64,000 bases of DNA from the NCBI GenBank assembly GCA_947044365.1, contig OX345639.1:5189944-5253943 (forward strand), given 5' to 3'. Position numbers and translations under genes: made by a program. The stretch comes from Petrosia ficiformis. Its lineage: Eukaryota > Porifera > Demospongiae > Haplosclerida > Petrosiidae. A model generated the notes under the pieces. It made no database searches and was not told where the DNA came from. It saw nothing but the letters and a program-made list of their open reading frames with translations. Shown here one piece after another: positions 25,901 to 36,618 of this stretch (position 1 is its first letter; each line of letters begins with the position of its first letter).

Positions 25901-27121
25901 ATTGCATCTGTTAATGACTATGTGTGTTAACAGCCAAATGAAATATGACTTATCACATGACATTAACTAGTTACCTGTGAAGATGCTAGCAGATCTACTA
26001 GAAATGTCATTTAATAGGCACTAAGTCTTTTAGGACACTCAGGCAGGCCAGTAAGGTCTTGACTAGATAATGCACTTGCTTTGGTCGTGCATTATCTAAT
26101 CTCGACATTTATTAAGCCTAGCCCTAGTGCTACATTAAAACACTTAATGCACCATAAAGAATGTTTTAAATATTACATATGGTCTCTGACAGTATTTATT
26201 ACAGGTGTGTATGCTAATTGTCTTCATTAAATTACAGTAATCTCTCCATTATGTGGAAGCGAAAATCAGTCATTTGTCAAGTAAGATTTTTGTCAAACGC
26301 TTATATTCAAATGCTCATTACTCAGCGATGTTTCAATGAAAAATAACTAAATTTGGAATTTATGTAGAGCAATAGTTGCTCTTCCTGGATACCATATTTC
26401 ACTGCCTACCTATATAAAATGGATGAGTAATGAGTATTTAAATATAAGTGGTGGAAAAAATTCTTATTTGACAAATGACTGATTTTCGCATCCACAGTCA
26501 CATATATAGGTGTATGTTACAGTCACATATACAGGTGTATGTTAATGATCTTCATTGAGTAATAATCTTCACTTCAACCTTCATATAAATGAATGTATAC
26601 ATTAACTGTACTAATTGTGTGTCTCAATGTTTATTTAAGCTTATCAAAGTCACATCCTTTTAGTTGATTATTAATATTAGCACTGTTACCAGAGATACTA
26701 AAATTTATATTCTATTACCAGGATACTAAAGTTTAGGGCATCAAGCTGTTTAGCGTCAAACATTCTGTCATGTAGACTGACGCCCACTTCCTTTCATCTT
26801 GTGTTTCAAACGATTAAAGAGTATGATGACTGCCCAGTCCATCCACATGCAGAGGTGGATGATGGGAATAACCAATCCACTTAAAGTCTGGCCTTAACAT
26901 GAAATGACAGCCTTATACTCTCTAGCATACATAGTACTCAACAAAATATTTTGAATTTCATATTATAGTTCATTTTATAGTTCATAGTACTCTTTACCTT
27001 TATATGTACATACACATAGCTCACCTGATAAATATATGACTTTTGATAGAAGATTCTCCAGTGGAATTTCAACAGATCTCTTGCGAACTGGACAAATTTC
27101 AACAGTAGTTATATCATCCAT
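11751..27121 (-). CDS. Sec14-spectrin-DH-PH Rho guanine nucleotide exchange factor (MCF2L/PLEKHG4 type)
   Basis: 24 exons, all in phase, 3750 nt, 1249 residues: 27025-27121, 25738-25867, 22822-22921, 21823-21954, 21399-21515, 20344-20442, 19963-20253, 18426-18548, 17798-17986, 16874-17662, 16737-16817, 16620-16675, 16017-16083, 15838-15944, 15702-15777, 15566-15649, 15170-15262, 14983-15063, 14660-14920, 14142-14234, 13985-14063, 13231-13409, 12716-12929, 11751-11962. A Sec14/CRAL-TRIO domain (GGRDLRDGPILSV; DQLTSDFGGTFEYDHQDWVRFRM) is followed by spectrin-like helices, a Ser-rich linker, a DH domain (RHLMEELITTEEAYIKDLEH; AYLIKPVQRMTKYKQFL), a PH domain (GFDGDLSEQGRIL; KVFLFENGILFC; EEKQEWIQELWDLF) and a Ser/Thr-rich tail. 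No SH3 is seen. The family activates Rho-type GTPases at membranes; which GTPase is unknown. One intron needs a GC donor (see findings). Exact orthology within MCF2/MCF2L/PLEKHG4 is unresolved. Confidence 0.9.
12029..12171. mobile_element. MITE of the GGTGTGGAAA family, copy 2
   Basis: Begins GGTGTGGAAATACG and ends CCATTTCCACACC, with the family blocks CAACTGCCGGTCATTTTGGC and GACAATGTCCTGTATGACTG. It lies in the last intron of the RhoGEF gene. Confidence 0.7.
12975..13228. repeat. (TGTA)n microsatellite next to a RhoGEF splice donor
   Basis: A long TGTA tetranucleotide array interrupted by AACAGTGTGTA units. On the minus strand it begins immediately after the donor of exon 13231-13409 (AGG|GTATATATAC), so the intron's 5' end is microsatellite. 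Tyr/Ile/His/Thr or Val/Cys/Met ORFs here are artefacts. Confidence 0.9.
13496..13670. mobile_element. Palindromic MITE in a RhoGEF intron
   Basis: Outer arms ATAGTATGCTAAtAGGTCCT and inverse, inner arms TTTTGTGTCC...GGACACAAAA and GGATGTGATATAGCCC with its inverse, form one large imperfect hairpin. TAGGTCCTATAT-like ends also appear alone near 13826-13852. Confidence 0.7.
13951..13980. repeat. (GA)n microsatellite at a splice donor
   Basis: GA repeats directly follow, on the minus strand, the donor of RhoGEF exon 13985-14063 (CGAG|GTACTC). Confidence 0.85.
15264..15432. repeat. (TGTA)n microsatellite forming a splice acceptor
   Basis: On the minus strand the TACA array ends ACATACATACAG directly before RhoGEF exon 15170-15262, so the microsatellite provides the 3' splice site of that intron. 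Confidence 0.9.
16140..16515. other. GC-rich insertion of unknown origin in a RhoGEF intron
   Basis: This segment is much richer in G+C than its surroundings (CCACGCGCTACCGTAGCG; GAGCGCGCGGCGTCGGG). It lies in the intron between exons 16620-16675 and 16017-16083. It holds a short + strand ORF with Arg/Lys-rich residues that resembles nothing I recognise. I did not find clear terminal repeats. A decayed mobile element or recently transferred fragment is possible. Confidence 0.5.
19963..20253 (-). other. Spectrin-like helical segment exon of the RhoGEF
   Basis: This 97-residue exon is a good local marker of the gene: long amphipathic helix sequence from IHKIQRRKTLETLHVDELA to KIREKKFEKEANQ, continuing the spectrin-like region begun in 20344-20442 and ending in 18426-18548 and 17798-17986. 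It is part of the CDS listed at 11751-27121. Confidence 0.8.
21049..21357. repeat. (ACAT)n microsatellite
   Basis: ACATAC units with scattered AAATAC and TGTACA variants fill the intron 3' of RhoGEF exon 21399-21515. All overlapping ORFs are artefacts. Confidence 0.95.
21610..21775. mobile_element. hAT-type MITE relative (AGTGTTTCCC family), degraded
   Basis: Contains the reverse form of blocks found at 49377-49515 and 58968-59120 (GTCATGGTACCACC; TACATGACGTTTG). Ends are degraded and no duplication could be fixed. Confidence 0.5.
22230..22465 (+). repeat. Candidate tRNA-derived SINE
   Basis: A possible A box (TGGCACTAGTGG) and B box (GGTTCAAGCCC) are followed by a unique body and an AT-rich tail (TAAAATAAAATAAATTAAAA). 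No anticodon arm can be folded, and I saw no second copy, so this is tentative. It lies in the intron between RhoGEF exons 21823-21954 and 22822-22921. Confidence 0.35.
23037..23443. mobile_element. Mutator-like (MULE) non-autonomous element M1
   Basis: A 407-bp element with terminal inverted repeats of about 66 bp starting TAGTCTTGAGGCCACGCCCG (left) and TAGTCTCGAGGCCACGCCCG (right, inverted), nearly identical. It is flanked by the perfect 9-bp duplication TACTCAAAC at 23028-23036 and 23444-23452. Nine-base duplications and long inverted repeats are typical of Mutator-like elements. On the minus strand it carries a coding-like stretch starting MDAKKRKVD and containing IRLGYQQVKKEQEHL, similar in pattern to RecQ-like helicase N-termini. 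Confidence 0.85.
23795..23985. repeat. (TGTA)n/(TACA)n microsatellite pair
   Basis: A TGTA run passes into a TACA run around 23860, forming an inverted tetranucleotide array in the long RhoGEF intron 22922-25737. No gene content. Confidence 0.9.
24155..24265. repeat. Direct repeat CTAGATGAACATAACTTCAT
   Basis: CTAGATGAACATAACTTCAT followed by TATCATGGCTA occurs twice, about 67 bp apart, in the long RhoGEF intron. Confidence 0.7.
24877..25089. mobile_element. Tc1/mariner-type MITE
   Basis: 213 bp with terminal inverted repeats CAGTACCTGACATTATTAAG and, inverted at the right end, CAGTACCTGAATTTATTAAG. TA dinucleotides flank both ends (24875-24876 and 25090-25091), as expected for mariner insertion. 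No transposase. Confidence 0.8.
25310..25475. repeat. Tandem repeat of about 61 bp, 2-3 units
   Basis: Units contain AACATTATTTTATGATTCCT and GAAGAAGTTACCATTGCAAC. Intronic. Confidence 0.8.
26254..26500. mobile_element. MITE with long inverted repeats
   Basis: Arms of about 65 bp beginning GCGAAAATCAGTCATTTGTC (left) and ending in the inverse GACAAATGACTGATTTTCGC (right), around a short centre. Located in the first RhoGEF intron. Confidence 0.75.
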
Positions 27122-27391
27122 GACAATCAATACAAGGGACTATTTTAGTCTATCTCTAAACTTGTTTTATCTACTTCTAAGCAAGGCCTAGGGCTCTAGT
27201 TCAAATTTGACAACACAGCTAAATCTATATTATCATACTACGCTATCACATAACTACTACAATATTATACAATACAAACGTATAATCATTATACGGTGAA
27301 CAAGCAACACTATCAACATGCCAAACTATGTGGGGGAAACCTTATTCAAATTATGCATCAATGTTTGTATGCATTAAAAAAACATACTCAC

Positions 27392-27527
27392 TTGAGCATA
27401 GTTTTGCCGTCTTTTCATATGTCTCTTCGCCCATTTCTTCCTCTGATAGGCTGCTAACTGAAGACAAGCTTTCACCTGCCGAGTTAAGATCACGGGTACG
27501 TAGTGCGCGAACTGCAACTCCAAACAT
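27392..27527 (-). CDS. Possible alternative 5' exon of the RhoGEF gene
   Basis: An open stretch begins MFGVAVRALRTRDLNS, continues with a Ser/Glu-rich segment (SSVSSLSEEEMGEE) and ends at a good donor (CTCAA|GTGAGTATG) in phase 1. It sits just upstream of the proposed RhoGEF start at 27121 on the same strand. The phase does not fit the next exon directly, so an extra tiny exon would be needed, or this is an unrelated reading frame. Confidence 0.35.
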
Positions 27528-27694
27528 CTGGATTAAAGAGTGCAGTATAACAACTGTAAATAGCTTGTTCAGGCTGTTTTTGCAAACAATAATAATAGTA
27601 GATTGTATGACAAGCGCATGCATGTGGGTTTATAAAAAGGTTATTTAATTGGGCGTGGCCGATCTTAATTAAAACTTACGGACACACCCCCTAA
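27528..27694. promoter_or_regulatory. Divergent promoter region between the RhoGEF locus and NAA30
   Basis: A 167-bp gap between the NAA30 ATG and the possible upstream RhoGEF exon. It contains TTATTTAATTGGGCGTGGCC. Shared promoter use is inferred from the head-to-head arrangement. Confidence 0.4.
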
Positions 27695-30346
27695 ATGGAT
27701 GAAGAAAAAAAGACCACTGCTACAGAAGAAACTAAATTTAAAGAACGTGCTGTAGATGTTAGTCCTAATGCTATTGTAAGACAGGAAAAAATTAAATATG
27801 TATCTTATACGTCAGAAGCCCAAATGCCAGATGTTATGAAACTGATGCGTGCTGATTTGTCAGAGCCATACTCCATATATACATATCGTTACTTCATTCA
27901 TAACTGGCCTCATCTTTGTGTAATGGTAAATGTGTATTATTTAGTACACTGATATATTAAAACATATGGTGATTTAAAATCATCCTAATTTAATAGAAGC
28001 CTTTCACTGATGTCAATTTTCTGTGCATTCATCCTCATAGTAGTGGCCATCTAGGAGGGTAGTCTGGCATTGCCACCCACTTTGCATACGAGGAAGTGGT
28101 CTGGTGACACTCATATACTAAACTCGTTCTGATGGAATGTCCGGAATGTAATTAATAATTTAAGACGTGTAAACACGTGGGCCATAATAAGGATGTTTTG
28201 CTGTGCTTGTGACGTATGTAGATTTATCCTCTTGTCCAAGAGAAAGAAGAAGTGTTTAAGTGAGGATGGACGGGGTCCATTAGAAACAAGAGAAAGAATA
28301 TTCCATGTTGCTTCTATAACGATATTCATGAATTATAATGAGATTCATAAGGTAAAGGTATGCAATAATTAACCGCCGCAGCTATAGCTGTGGCAAAACG
28401 AGTTTAGTATATGAGTGTTCCCAGACCACTTCCTCGTATGCAAAGTGGGCGGCAACGCCAGACTACTAGGAGGGTAACTGAGGGTGTGTCAATAACTATA
28501 GTCTACAGTGAGCATGTTTGTAACTGTTTTGGTAAACAGCTTACAATTTTTTTTCTTCATTTTGCTGTAGATTAATTTATTGTACTTAATATTTAATCTC
28601 ACTGCAATATAAGCTGAATGATAAAATGGCTCATTAAATATTAATAGTATTAATGCTAATTATGACATCAAATACAAGGCCTCTATTTACCATGAACAAT
28701 AACATGTACTATTAACACTGTATTTGTATTACCTGTTAACTATAATTATTCAACTTTTATATTTGGAAGTTTGAAATGAGTGTTTCTCAGAATATTTTAT
28801 TATTTGGAATTATGATATATTGAGAAAAGTATCCCTACCTATATGCCTTGTGGTGATCATTATTAGAGTTTGCAGGTCTGAAACCTAACAACCTATTACA
28901 ATACTAACAACCTATTAAAATCTCCAGAAAATGGCCAATTGCTGGATATTATATCCAGCAATTGGCCATTTTCTGGAGATTTTGGCTCTTTGTTCAAACA
29001 AAATTGCATTTGACTGGCTGATTAGTTATACAGGACAGTAACCTCACAGCAAGGTTAATATTAATCAAGAGCAGTCGTGGCCTGGCCATGACTACTTCTA
29101 ACAGCATTAACAATAGATGCTACTAGCAGAAGTAAGATTAATCTCCTACTTAGCTCATTAAGTTATGATTTCAGTGTAATCATCATTATATCATAGTCTC
29201 TGTGTACTTAGCGAATTAATTAATTCTCAAAGCAAGGTTAATTATAGCCTAATTGGTTACCTCTATATCTCATAAGCCATACATGGGTACAGTGCTGGTT
29301 TTCTGGACAAAATTCACAACTTGCTGGTCAAATATTGTTTTGTCCAGATGTTTCTGCTGGACATTTTCAAAAACTATTTCAAGTACTGTATTATATAGTT
29401 ACATGTTTTTCCACTCTTTACATTCAAAAGTTTGTATATATTGTTTGCAATGTCTTTCAGCTAGAACAATTATTAGTATATGAAACTCTAATCAGTCAGT
29501 CACATACTCATGATAATGAATATTTACATTTTACACAGGCCTATAATGATGATGTTTGTGTGGGTGCTATCGTGTGTAAGTTGGAGATGAGACATTGTAC
29601 TATAAAGAGAGGATATATAGCAATGTTAGCTGTTGATAAGAACAATAGAAGAAAAGGAATAGGTAAATAATCTAATCTGTATGCCAGTGTATGGGTTTGT
29701 ACTTCGTAGGTACCCCAGATGGAGGGGGGTGGGGGGTTGGAGTCCACTCCCACATATAATTTGAGTGATATAGCCAAAAATAATCATGATGTTTGTGACC
29801 CATTAAATTTTGGTTAGACCTTGTGATTAACAATACTAGTTTTCCTTAAAAAAACATTCCAGTCTATAGTTAATTGAAATTCTCACTATACGACTGCATA
29901 GATGGAGTAAGTTAGTGTACTGTCTCTCTGTGTCGAGATTCTCCCTGCAATAAGTATTACAGAGACGTATAAATCATTTATTGACCTGATATAAAACAAT
30001 TTGATTGGTCAATGCTCTTCAAAATTCTTCTAGTAATTAGTTATAATAATCGAGTGATTAATATTATTGATATGACGTACTTTCCTATTCTACTCACTGT
30101 GATTCATTAATAAATAATTAATAACTTTTCATTTCAGGATCGATGCTTGTAAGACAAAGTATTCAACGAATGGCAACAGATGATTGTGACGAGGTTGTCT
30201 TGGAAACAGAAGTTACTAATGTTGCAGCACTGTCACTCTACGAAAATCTTGGATTTGTTCGTGATAAATATCTTTATCAGTACTATTTGAATGGAGAAGA
30301 TGCTTATCGGTTGAAATTATGGCTAAAAGATTCTTTTATGGAATAA
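27695..30346 (+). CDS. NAA30: N-alpha-acetyltransferase 30, NatC catalytic subunit
   Basis: NAA30 acetylates the alpha-amino group of nascent proteins starting Met-Leu/Ile/Phe/Trp, with NAA35 and NAA38. Exons are 27695-27925, 29539-29662 and 30138-30346, in phase, 187 residues. The GNAT fold is clear: [20 protein letters not shown], then [16 protein letters not shown] (the acetyl-CoA loop RxxGxG), then [20 protein letters not shown] and RLKLWLKD at the end. The long disordered N-terminus of vertebrate NAA30 is missing; only about 35 residues precede the domain. The stop codon overlaps an AATAAA hexamer (30342-30347). Intron 1 hosts MULE element M2 and a perfect hairpin. Confidence 0.95.
28060..28465. 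mobile_element. Mutator-like non-autonomous element M2
   Basis: A 406-bp element with inverted repeats of about 70 bp (TAGTCTGGCATTGCCACCCA left; TAGTCTGGCGTTGCCGCCCA inverted right) and the perfect 9-bp duplication CTAGGAGGG at 28051-28059 and 28466-28474. The interior has a short + strand Cys-containing reading frame ([14 protein letters not shown]...) ending at a donor-like AAG|GTAAAG. It lies in NAA30 intron 1. Confidence 0.85.
28917..28983. repeat. Perfect 32-bp-arm hairpin
   Basis: AAAATCTCCAGAAAATGGCC continues to TGGATA at 28948, then a 3-base loop (TTA), then the exact reverse complement to 28983. All 32 positions pair. It lies in NAA30 intron 1, so a transcript would carry the hairpin in sense. 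It could be a small-RNA precursor, a very young palindromic element or neither. Confidence 0.85.
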
Positions 30347-30580
30347 ATTGTGTTCTCTTTTTCAATATTCATTTCATCATTTTCTCGTATAATTTTTGCA
30401 AATCAGGTGGCAATTATTCTCAGTTTGTTTACATATTGTTTTGTCTGGTCTCACTTGATACGACACACAACCTTTATAGCTTTAATGTCTAGTTGTATCA
30501 TATAAATAGTAATAGTAATGGTATAATGTGAGGATGTAGCCATGTTTGGAACAATTAGGTGGAGTTGTTATAATTTGAAA

Positions 30581-31818
30581 ATGGCTGCATTCCCTCTTGG
30601 AAAGTTGCTCTATTTGGGTATGAGACAGATTTCAAAGCCCATTGCTTACCAGTTGAAGAATACTGCAAAGAGGAGTCCGTTTTTCAGAAAGTACATATGC
30701 AGCCCTCCTGCCCAGGGTAAATAATGCATTTTTGTTGTACTGGACTATAATTTCCAGTTAATAAGGGTACACCCCGATGTGTCATGAGGGAGTGCTTGGT
30801 AATGTCTTGGGGGGGAGGAAGGTCATAATGCTCTATAATTCATCTCAACTGCAATGAATGTAGTCTGGTGTGGCCTGCCCATCCATAAGGGTCTGACTTT
30901 ATGAGACTACAATGAATATAGACTAATTCTAGTCTTATAGTGATGTTTACATGTATGTTGCCAGACAGAAATCTTCTGGATTGATAATTTGGAAGTGTGT
31001 ATAACTAGACTCTGGGTTGGTTTATGATGAGGAAGGGAAGTCTTAACTTCTGCCTAAACACAATCACGTTGAGTTGAATCTGAGCTCATTATAAATTAAT
31101 TACATTGGGTTCAATCAGCATAAATACAACACACATTTTCCAACTGGATGATTACATTGTACATGGTAGTTTCTTGATGTAACCATTTGCTAATATAAAT
31201 ACAAACACATTTGCTTATATAATTATACCCAATCCTAATGATTATACTACCCAGAATCATTTAACAATGTAATGGGGTTACATGAAGTAACACCCCATTA
31301 CACAAGAAACCTTATTTCTATACCAATTTTCATGAATTTATAGTAAGCTCATTTTCAAGTAGGTGTGATTCTATTTTAAGATAGATACACGTTGCTGTAA
31401 GAATAGCCAGTTAGTAAGGTTATGTGACTGTAAAAATAGTGTTTTCTTCAGGCACACAACATTGTTATTTATTTTCACTTTTTATATAGCTCTACACAAA
31501 TTAGAAATGTTTGTTAAATTTCGTCTAATGGGAGCTAAAGGGCACGTTGAGTATGCAGCATTGAGTGAAGAAAAAGCTGTTGAACAAGGAGCAGAGATGT
31601 TAGGAGAACTATTTATATATGCTACAGCAGCTGGGTATATCGTTTATGAATACTGGAAAGGTGTCAAGAAGGAACATAAGAAGGAGAGTAGTACAAATGA
31701 ACACATCACTGAATTACAAGACAAGATTATGCAATTAGACAATGAAGTAGCATTGTTAACAACTAGAATTAGGTCTTTAGAACAGATTAAAAAATCTGAT
31801 AAAACTCCCAAAAAATAA
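30581..31818 (+). CDS. OPA3: Optic atrophy 3 protein homologue
   Basis: OPA3 is a small mitochondrial membrane protein that affects mitochondrial shape and lipid metabolism. Two exons, 30581-30716 and 31490-31818, give 154 residues. Family landmarks: [61 protein letters not shown]; then a C-terminal coiled coil ([20 protein letters not shown]). An upstream in-frame ATG at 30542 would add 13 residues ([13 protein letters not shown]); I prefer 30581 because it matches the conserved N-terminus, but either may be used. AATAAA overlaps the stop codon. The gene is convergent with CCDC61, 103 bp apart. Confidence 0.95.
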
Positions 31819-31921
31819 AATAGTATTTTAACTATTTTTATGATATTCTGTTAATTTATTATTAGAAAGATATTCCATAATACAGAAATAATTGGCGAGT
31901 GTGTGTGTATGTAGTAACATG

Positions 31922-34900
31922 TCATTGAGAGCCGTTGTGTCTGTCTAATGACTTCTTCATGTATTGTTGTAATGCATTAAGTCTAGCATCAATTTCTTGG
32001 ATTTCAATAGAATGATTCATTTGACTCGATTCTGTAATTATAAAATTAATGATTATAATTATGTGTGTCTTTAGCCAATTGACTTACCATTGTGTTTTCT
32101 GCCGTTTCTTTTTCCTGATTTTGGTGTACTTGAGCTGACCTGAAAGAGTGGTTATTCTTGTTAACTATAGCTGAACATATTATGTGATATACCGATCACA
32201 TATTTGATTATCAGCACATCACTATATCTAGTGATGAACTGATAATCAGATTAGTATTTGGTATTAGTTCTTTCTGAAAGATCTAACTAATATTGTACTA
32301 ATTGTGTCATTTCTTGTGATTATAACATCATTAATTGCTTTTATGACACTCATAATTACTGAGAAAATGCTCACTTTCGTTGAAAGAATCAGAAACCAGA
32401 AGGTAGATATAATATCGGATTGGTATCAGTTATCAGTATATATTTAATAAGAATCTCTTATCAGCTAATAATATCTATTGTAACTATATGCAAGTAGAAC
32501 TGCTAGGAAAAGGTTCTTTTGCAAATTACAAAAATGTTTGTCATAAATAAATATTACATTGTCCATTCTACACATACAAGATATTTGTTACTACTGTGTG
32601 ATTCTTTTAAAGCCATTTCTTAATGAAATTTGTAGAAGTACAGTATATGTCAATAAAAAGTCACCATACAGTACAGTAATTACTCAGTAGTTTCATTTCC
32701 ACACAACAGTAGTTTTAACGTAAATTGGTGTATTGTCAATTCAATACCACAGTAGTGAGATGATAAATACTATACTATACTGACAGTAGAACTAAGGTAA
32801 TCACTGATACTGTATGGTGACATTTTATTGACATAATGTATTATACTGTACATAGATCCCATTGCCTGGTGTAGATTGCTATATCACAATACAAATAATT
32901 TTATATTCATTTAAGTATTCCATTTTTATAAAATGATATTACAATCTATTGTTCCTTTATTCAGTTGTATCCCTTCAACTATTTGACGTTCAAAAGACTG
33001 AATGAAATGTACTGGACTGTCTTTTGTATGGAAAATATGTATACTCAATGAAATGTTTTGTGTGATGAGGAAATATTAAATTTAGAACATTCACATCACA
33101 CTTACATGATTGAAATGTACTGGACTGTCTTTTTCTTTTAGACGAGACTTTCTTGGTGCTGTTGAAGACTTGCTATGTAAAGTAAAGAACATTATAATTT
33201 GCAGTTAAACGTAATTCATTATGTAAAATTTAGTTTTTCAAAGTGGTCCCAGGACAGTACTGTAACACCCAATGTTAATGAAGTCAAACTGTATAATTCT
33301 GATGATATCATTATGAAGATAAGGAGAAATACAATGTAGCTGTCAGTAACTGGGAACTGAACCACCAGTACCCCAGCCATTGAGCTACATGACAGTCAGA
33401 CAACTATCAGCTCTCCATCATCCTCTAATCCCTGCATGGGTAGTATGGAATACTTTAGTTTACACCTGTCACCAGAACCACATTAGAGTGGAAACACTTG
33501 GGATCATTAATTAGCCCAAGGAAGACCGAGATAGCTATTGCGTGCAGTGTGAGGTATCTATGGGCTTCTGTGGGTTATAAAGTGCATAGATCTTATTGGC
33601 TGAGGCCTATATCTATTGTAGTCCAAGAAATATTCTGAGCATTGGACAACAATAAGATTTTCCCTGGTAATAATAATCATTATGATTACATATTTACTGT
33701 CACACGAAATAGTGTAATTGATGTAATCATAATCATAATGGTCTAGTCATTAAATACATGTACTACATCTATATTATAGTATTGTTTTAGTTTGACAAAA
33801 ATGACTACTTTTAGTTTAGTTATAGTATGCCTAGTTTCTCAAACTTTTAGTTTTAGTTAACTGAAACAATATTAGGCTTACTAAAAGGGTTTTAGTTTTA
33901 GTTAACTAACTAAAAGTGGCCAATTTTTAGTTATAGTTTAGTTAACTAAAAGTCATAATGCCTTACTAAAATGGGTTTTAGTTATAGTTAACTAAAAGAA
34001 CACTAGTACATTACAACCTTTTCCCAGTAGATCTTGATGTTCTTTTCTTGTAGGATACACGCTCTCCTCCATTAGATGAATCAAATGATGAATGTATTGA
34101 AGAAGCTCTGCTGCCTTGACTACCAACTGAAAAGATAAAGACATTTACTAACTCTCAAATATTATAACAGAACTTCACCTGAAGAACTTCTTGACCTTGT
34201 GCCTACAAGACATTTAATGATAATAATTACAACTTTCTATCACACACACATATGTACCTAAATTGATTTTTCTGGAAGTAATGGTTGATATTGGAACTCG
34301 AGGTGGTAAACGACTTACACTCCCTGCTGAACTGGAACGTGATCGTGTTCTCCTAATAACAACACAATACTTACATAGGTGTGTATCCATCAAAACAAGT
34401 CCATCCATCCATTCATTTTTCCTCCATCTATCTATCTATCCATTCATCTCACGATACATATAATCATTTTAATACAACAGATTTGTTTATTTAGGGGTGT
34501 GGAAATACTGAGCTGACTGCCGGACATTTTGACTTATTTTCACCACTCTTGTGCAGCTCCCCATATACTTTGTATACAATACAGTCTCAAATTTACCAGT
34601 CATTCACTGGATAATGTCCTGTACGACTGGCTATTTACACAACACTAGGTTTTAGTATTGAGGTTAATACACAGCGACCACTTGAAATAAATTTGCCTTT
34701 CATTCGTTAGAAAAATGTCCACAGCTTTGGTTTCTCCTACATCAAATTCAAATTACTATGTTTGTGTAAAAGTCAGTTCAAATTCACAATGACCTCAAAA
34801 TTAGTTAATGTCATAAGACTGTAAAGTCAACAACGAAGAAATGTATTGAAATGTTTCTGAGGTCATGGTGAACATGAATTAAAATTCAATCTGAGGTCAT

Positions 34901-36583
34901 GGTGAACATGAATTAAAATTCAATCTGAGGTCATGGTGAACATGAATTAAAATTCAATCCATTGATCCATATGTAATCTTATTACAAACATGAGATAATG
35001 CAAGTGTAAAAATAACAGTATTGTGTTGGTATAATAACTGTAATCACCACCCACTGTGGGTCTAGCTAAACTTCTGTTAATAATATATTATGTTAGTTAT
35101 GATAAAGGTCATTCATGTTCATCTTGTCCTCAGAAAAATGGTCATAACTTTAGAATGACCAACAACCTTTTTACCTGTACCATTTTCCTACAATTATCCT
35201 TCCCGTTCTTTTTTGTGTATGTCAAATTTCAATCTATTGCTTCATTATTGAATTACAGTATAATCATGTATTAAACTTATGACATTAAACTATACACTAT
35301 AGTACATATAAAGTCATCACAGAGGACATCATGAATGTGAACAAACTTTAGTATAACAGCACTAGCCACTGTGGGCCTAGCTAAACTCTTGTTAATAATA
35401 TATTATCAGGTCTGAATATGTTAGTTATGATAGTATAACTCATTTCTGTTTATATAATTTGTTTTCTTTACGACAAATAAACATGAAACTAATTAACACC
35501 ATTTCAACACGTAGAAAACAATTTATATTAGTATACATATAACCAACTACTATAATTACACATGTATGTATGTATATACATATACAATGTTTACTTTATA
35601 ATGGGGTTGGGTGATATTGAGATTTAAGTAAATATTGCGATTATTGTAATTATTATATACGATTATGTATCTTTAATAGTGTGTATAGTTACCAACTATT
35701 GTAATACATTGTAGTTACTTGAAATAGGTAGAAACAGAACATAAACTGAAATTATAGACTTAGTTGCCATTGTTTCTCCTCCTAACAGACATCCTCAATA
35801 ATATGCATGATGCATTAGTAAAATGACAATTATATTTGGTTTGTGATATTCTAAAGAAGATGGCGATACATAATCAATTGTGATATGATTGAATAATCGC
35901 CCAGCCCTACTTTATTAGTAGATGTATACATGTACATGTTCATGTACATGTATGTTTTTGATAAGCTTATATGGTGCACCATTGGCCCAAAGAGCTTCTT
36001 ATTTGACACTGCACAGTTCTCTCTTTAGGCCAGTGGAACAGTTAAAAATGATTGTATTGTCACTAACAACATTTACTCTTTGTTAATTGGTATTCCCAAT
36101 GGCACACACACTAACCATTGTTGAGCAAATTTGGCCCTTGCTTCAAAATGTATCAATAACTGTATGTATATGTGGGTCTATGTGAGTGTCTACTAACCCA
36201 AGTCTTATATTCACTTCATCTTGCATTCTTCTCTTGTTTTGAACATAGCTAATCTGATGTTAAAGGCAATAGCTAACTAGATTGATGAGTGTACATTTAG
36301 AAGGAAAATTGTAATCTTGTTATCCCTAATGACTATGAAGAGTTCTATCATCACAAGTACTTAATTTTGACCTGTTGAGAGTTTGTAATTAGACAATATC
36401 TCAGTGTATACCCAGATCAGCTCAGATGTACAGAACTACAGATTACATTTTATGTCAAATTGGATACGCTGTTGGATTGAATCTTTGAAAGTTACCTGTA
36501 AAATCAAATAAAAATACAGCATTAACATCAAGTGTCTTGACATCAACTTGATGGAGACAATATTAATTAATTCAAGTTATAAA

Positions 36584-36618
<35 letters not shown>

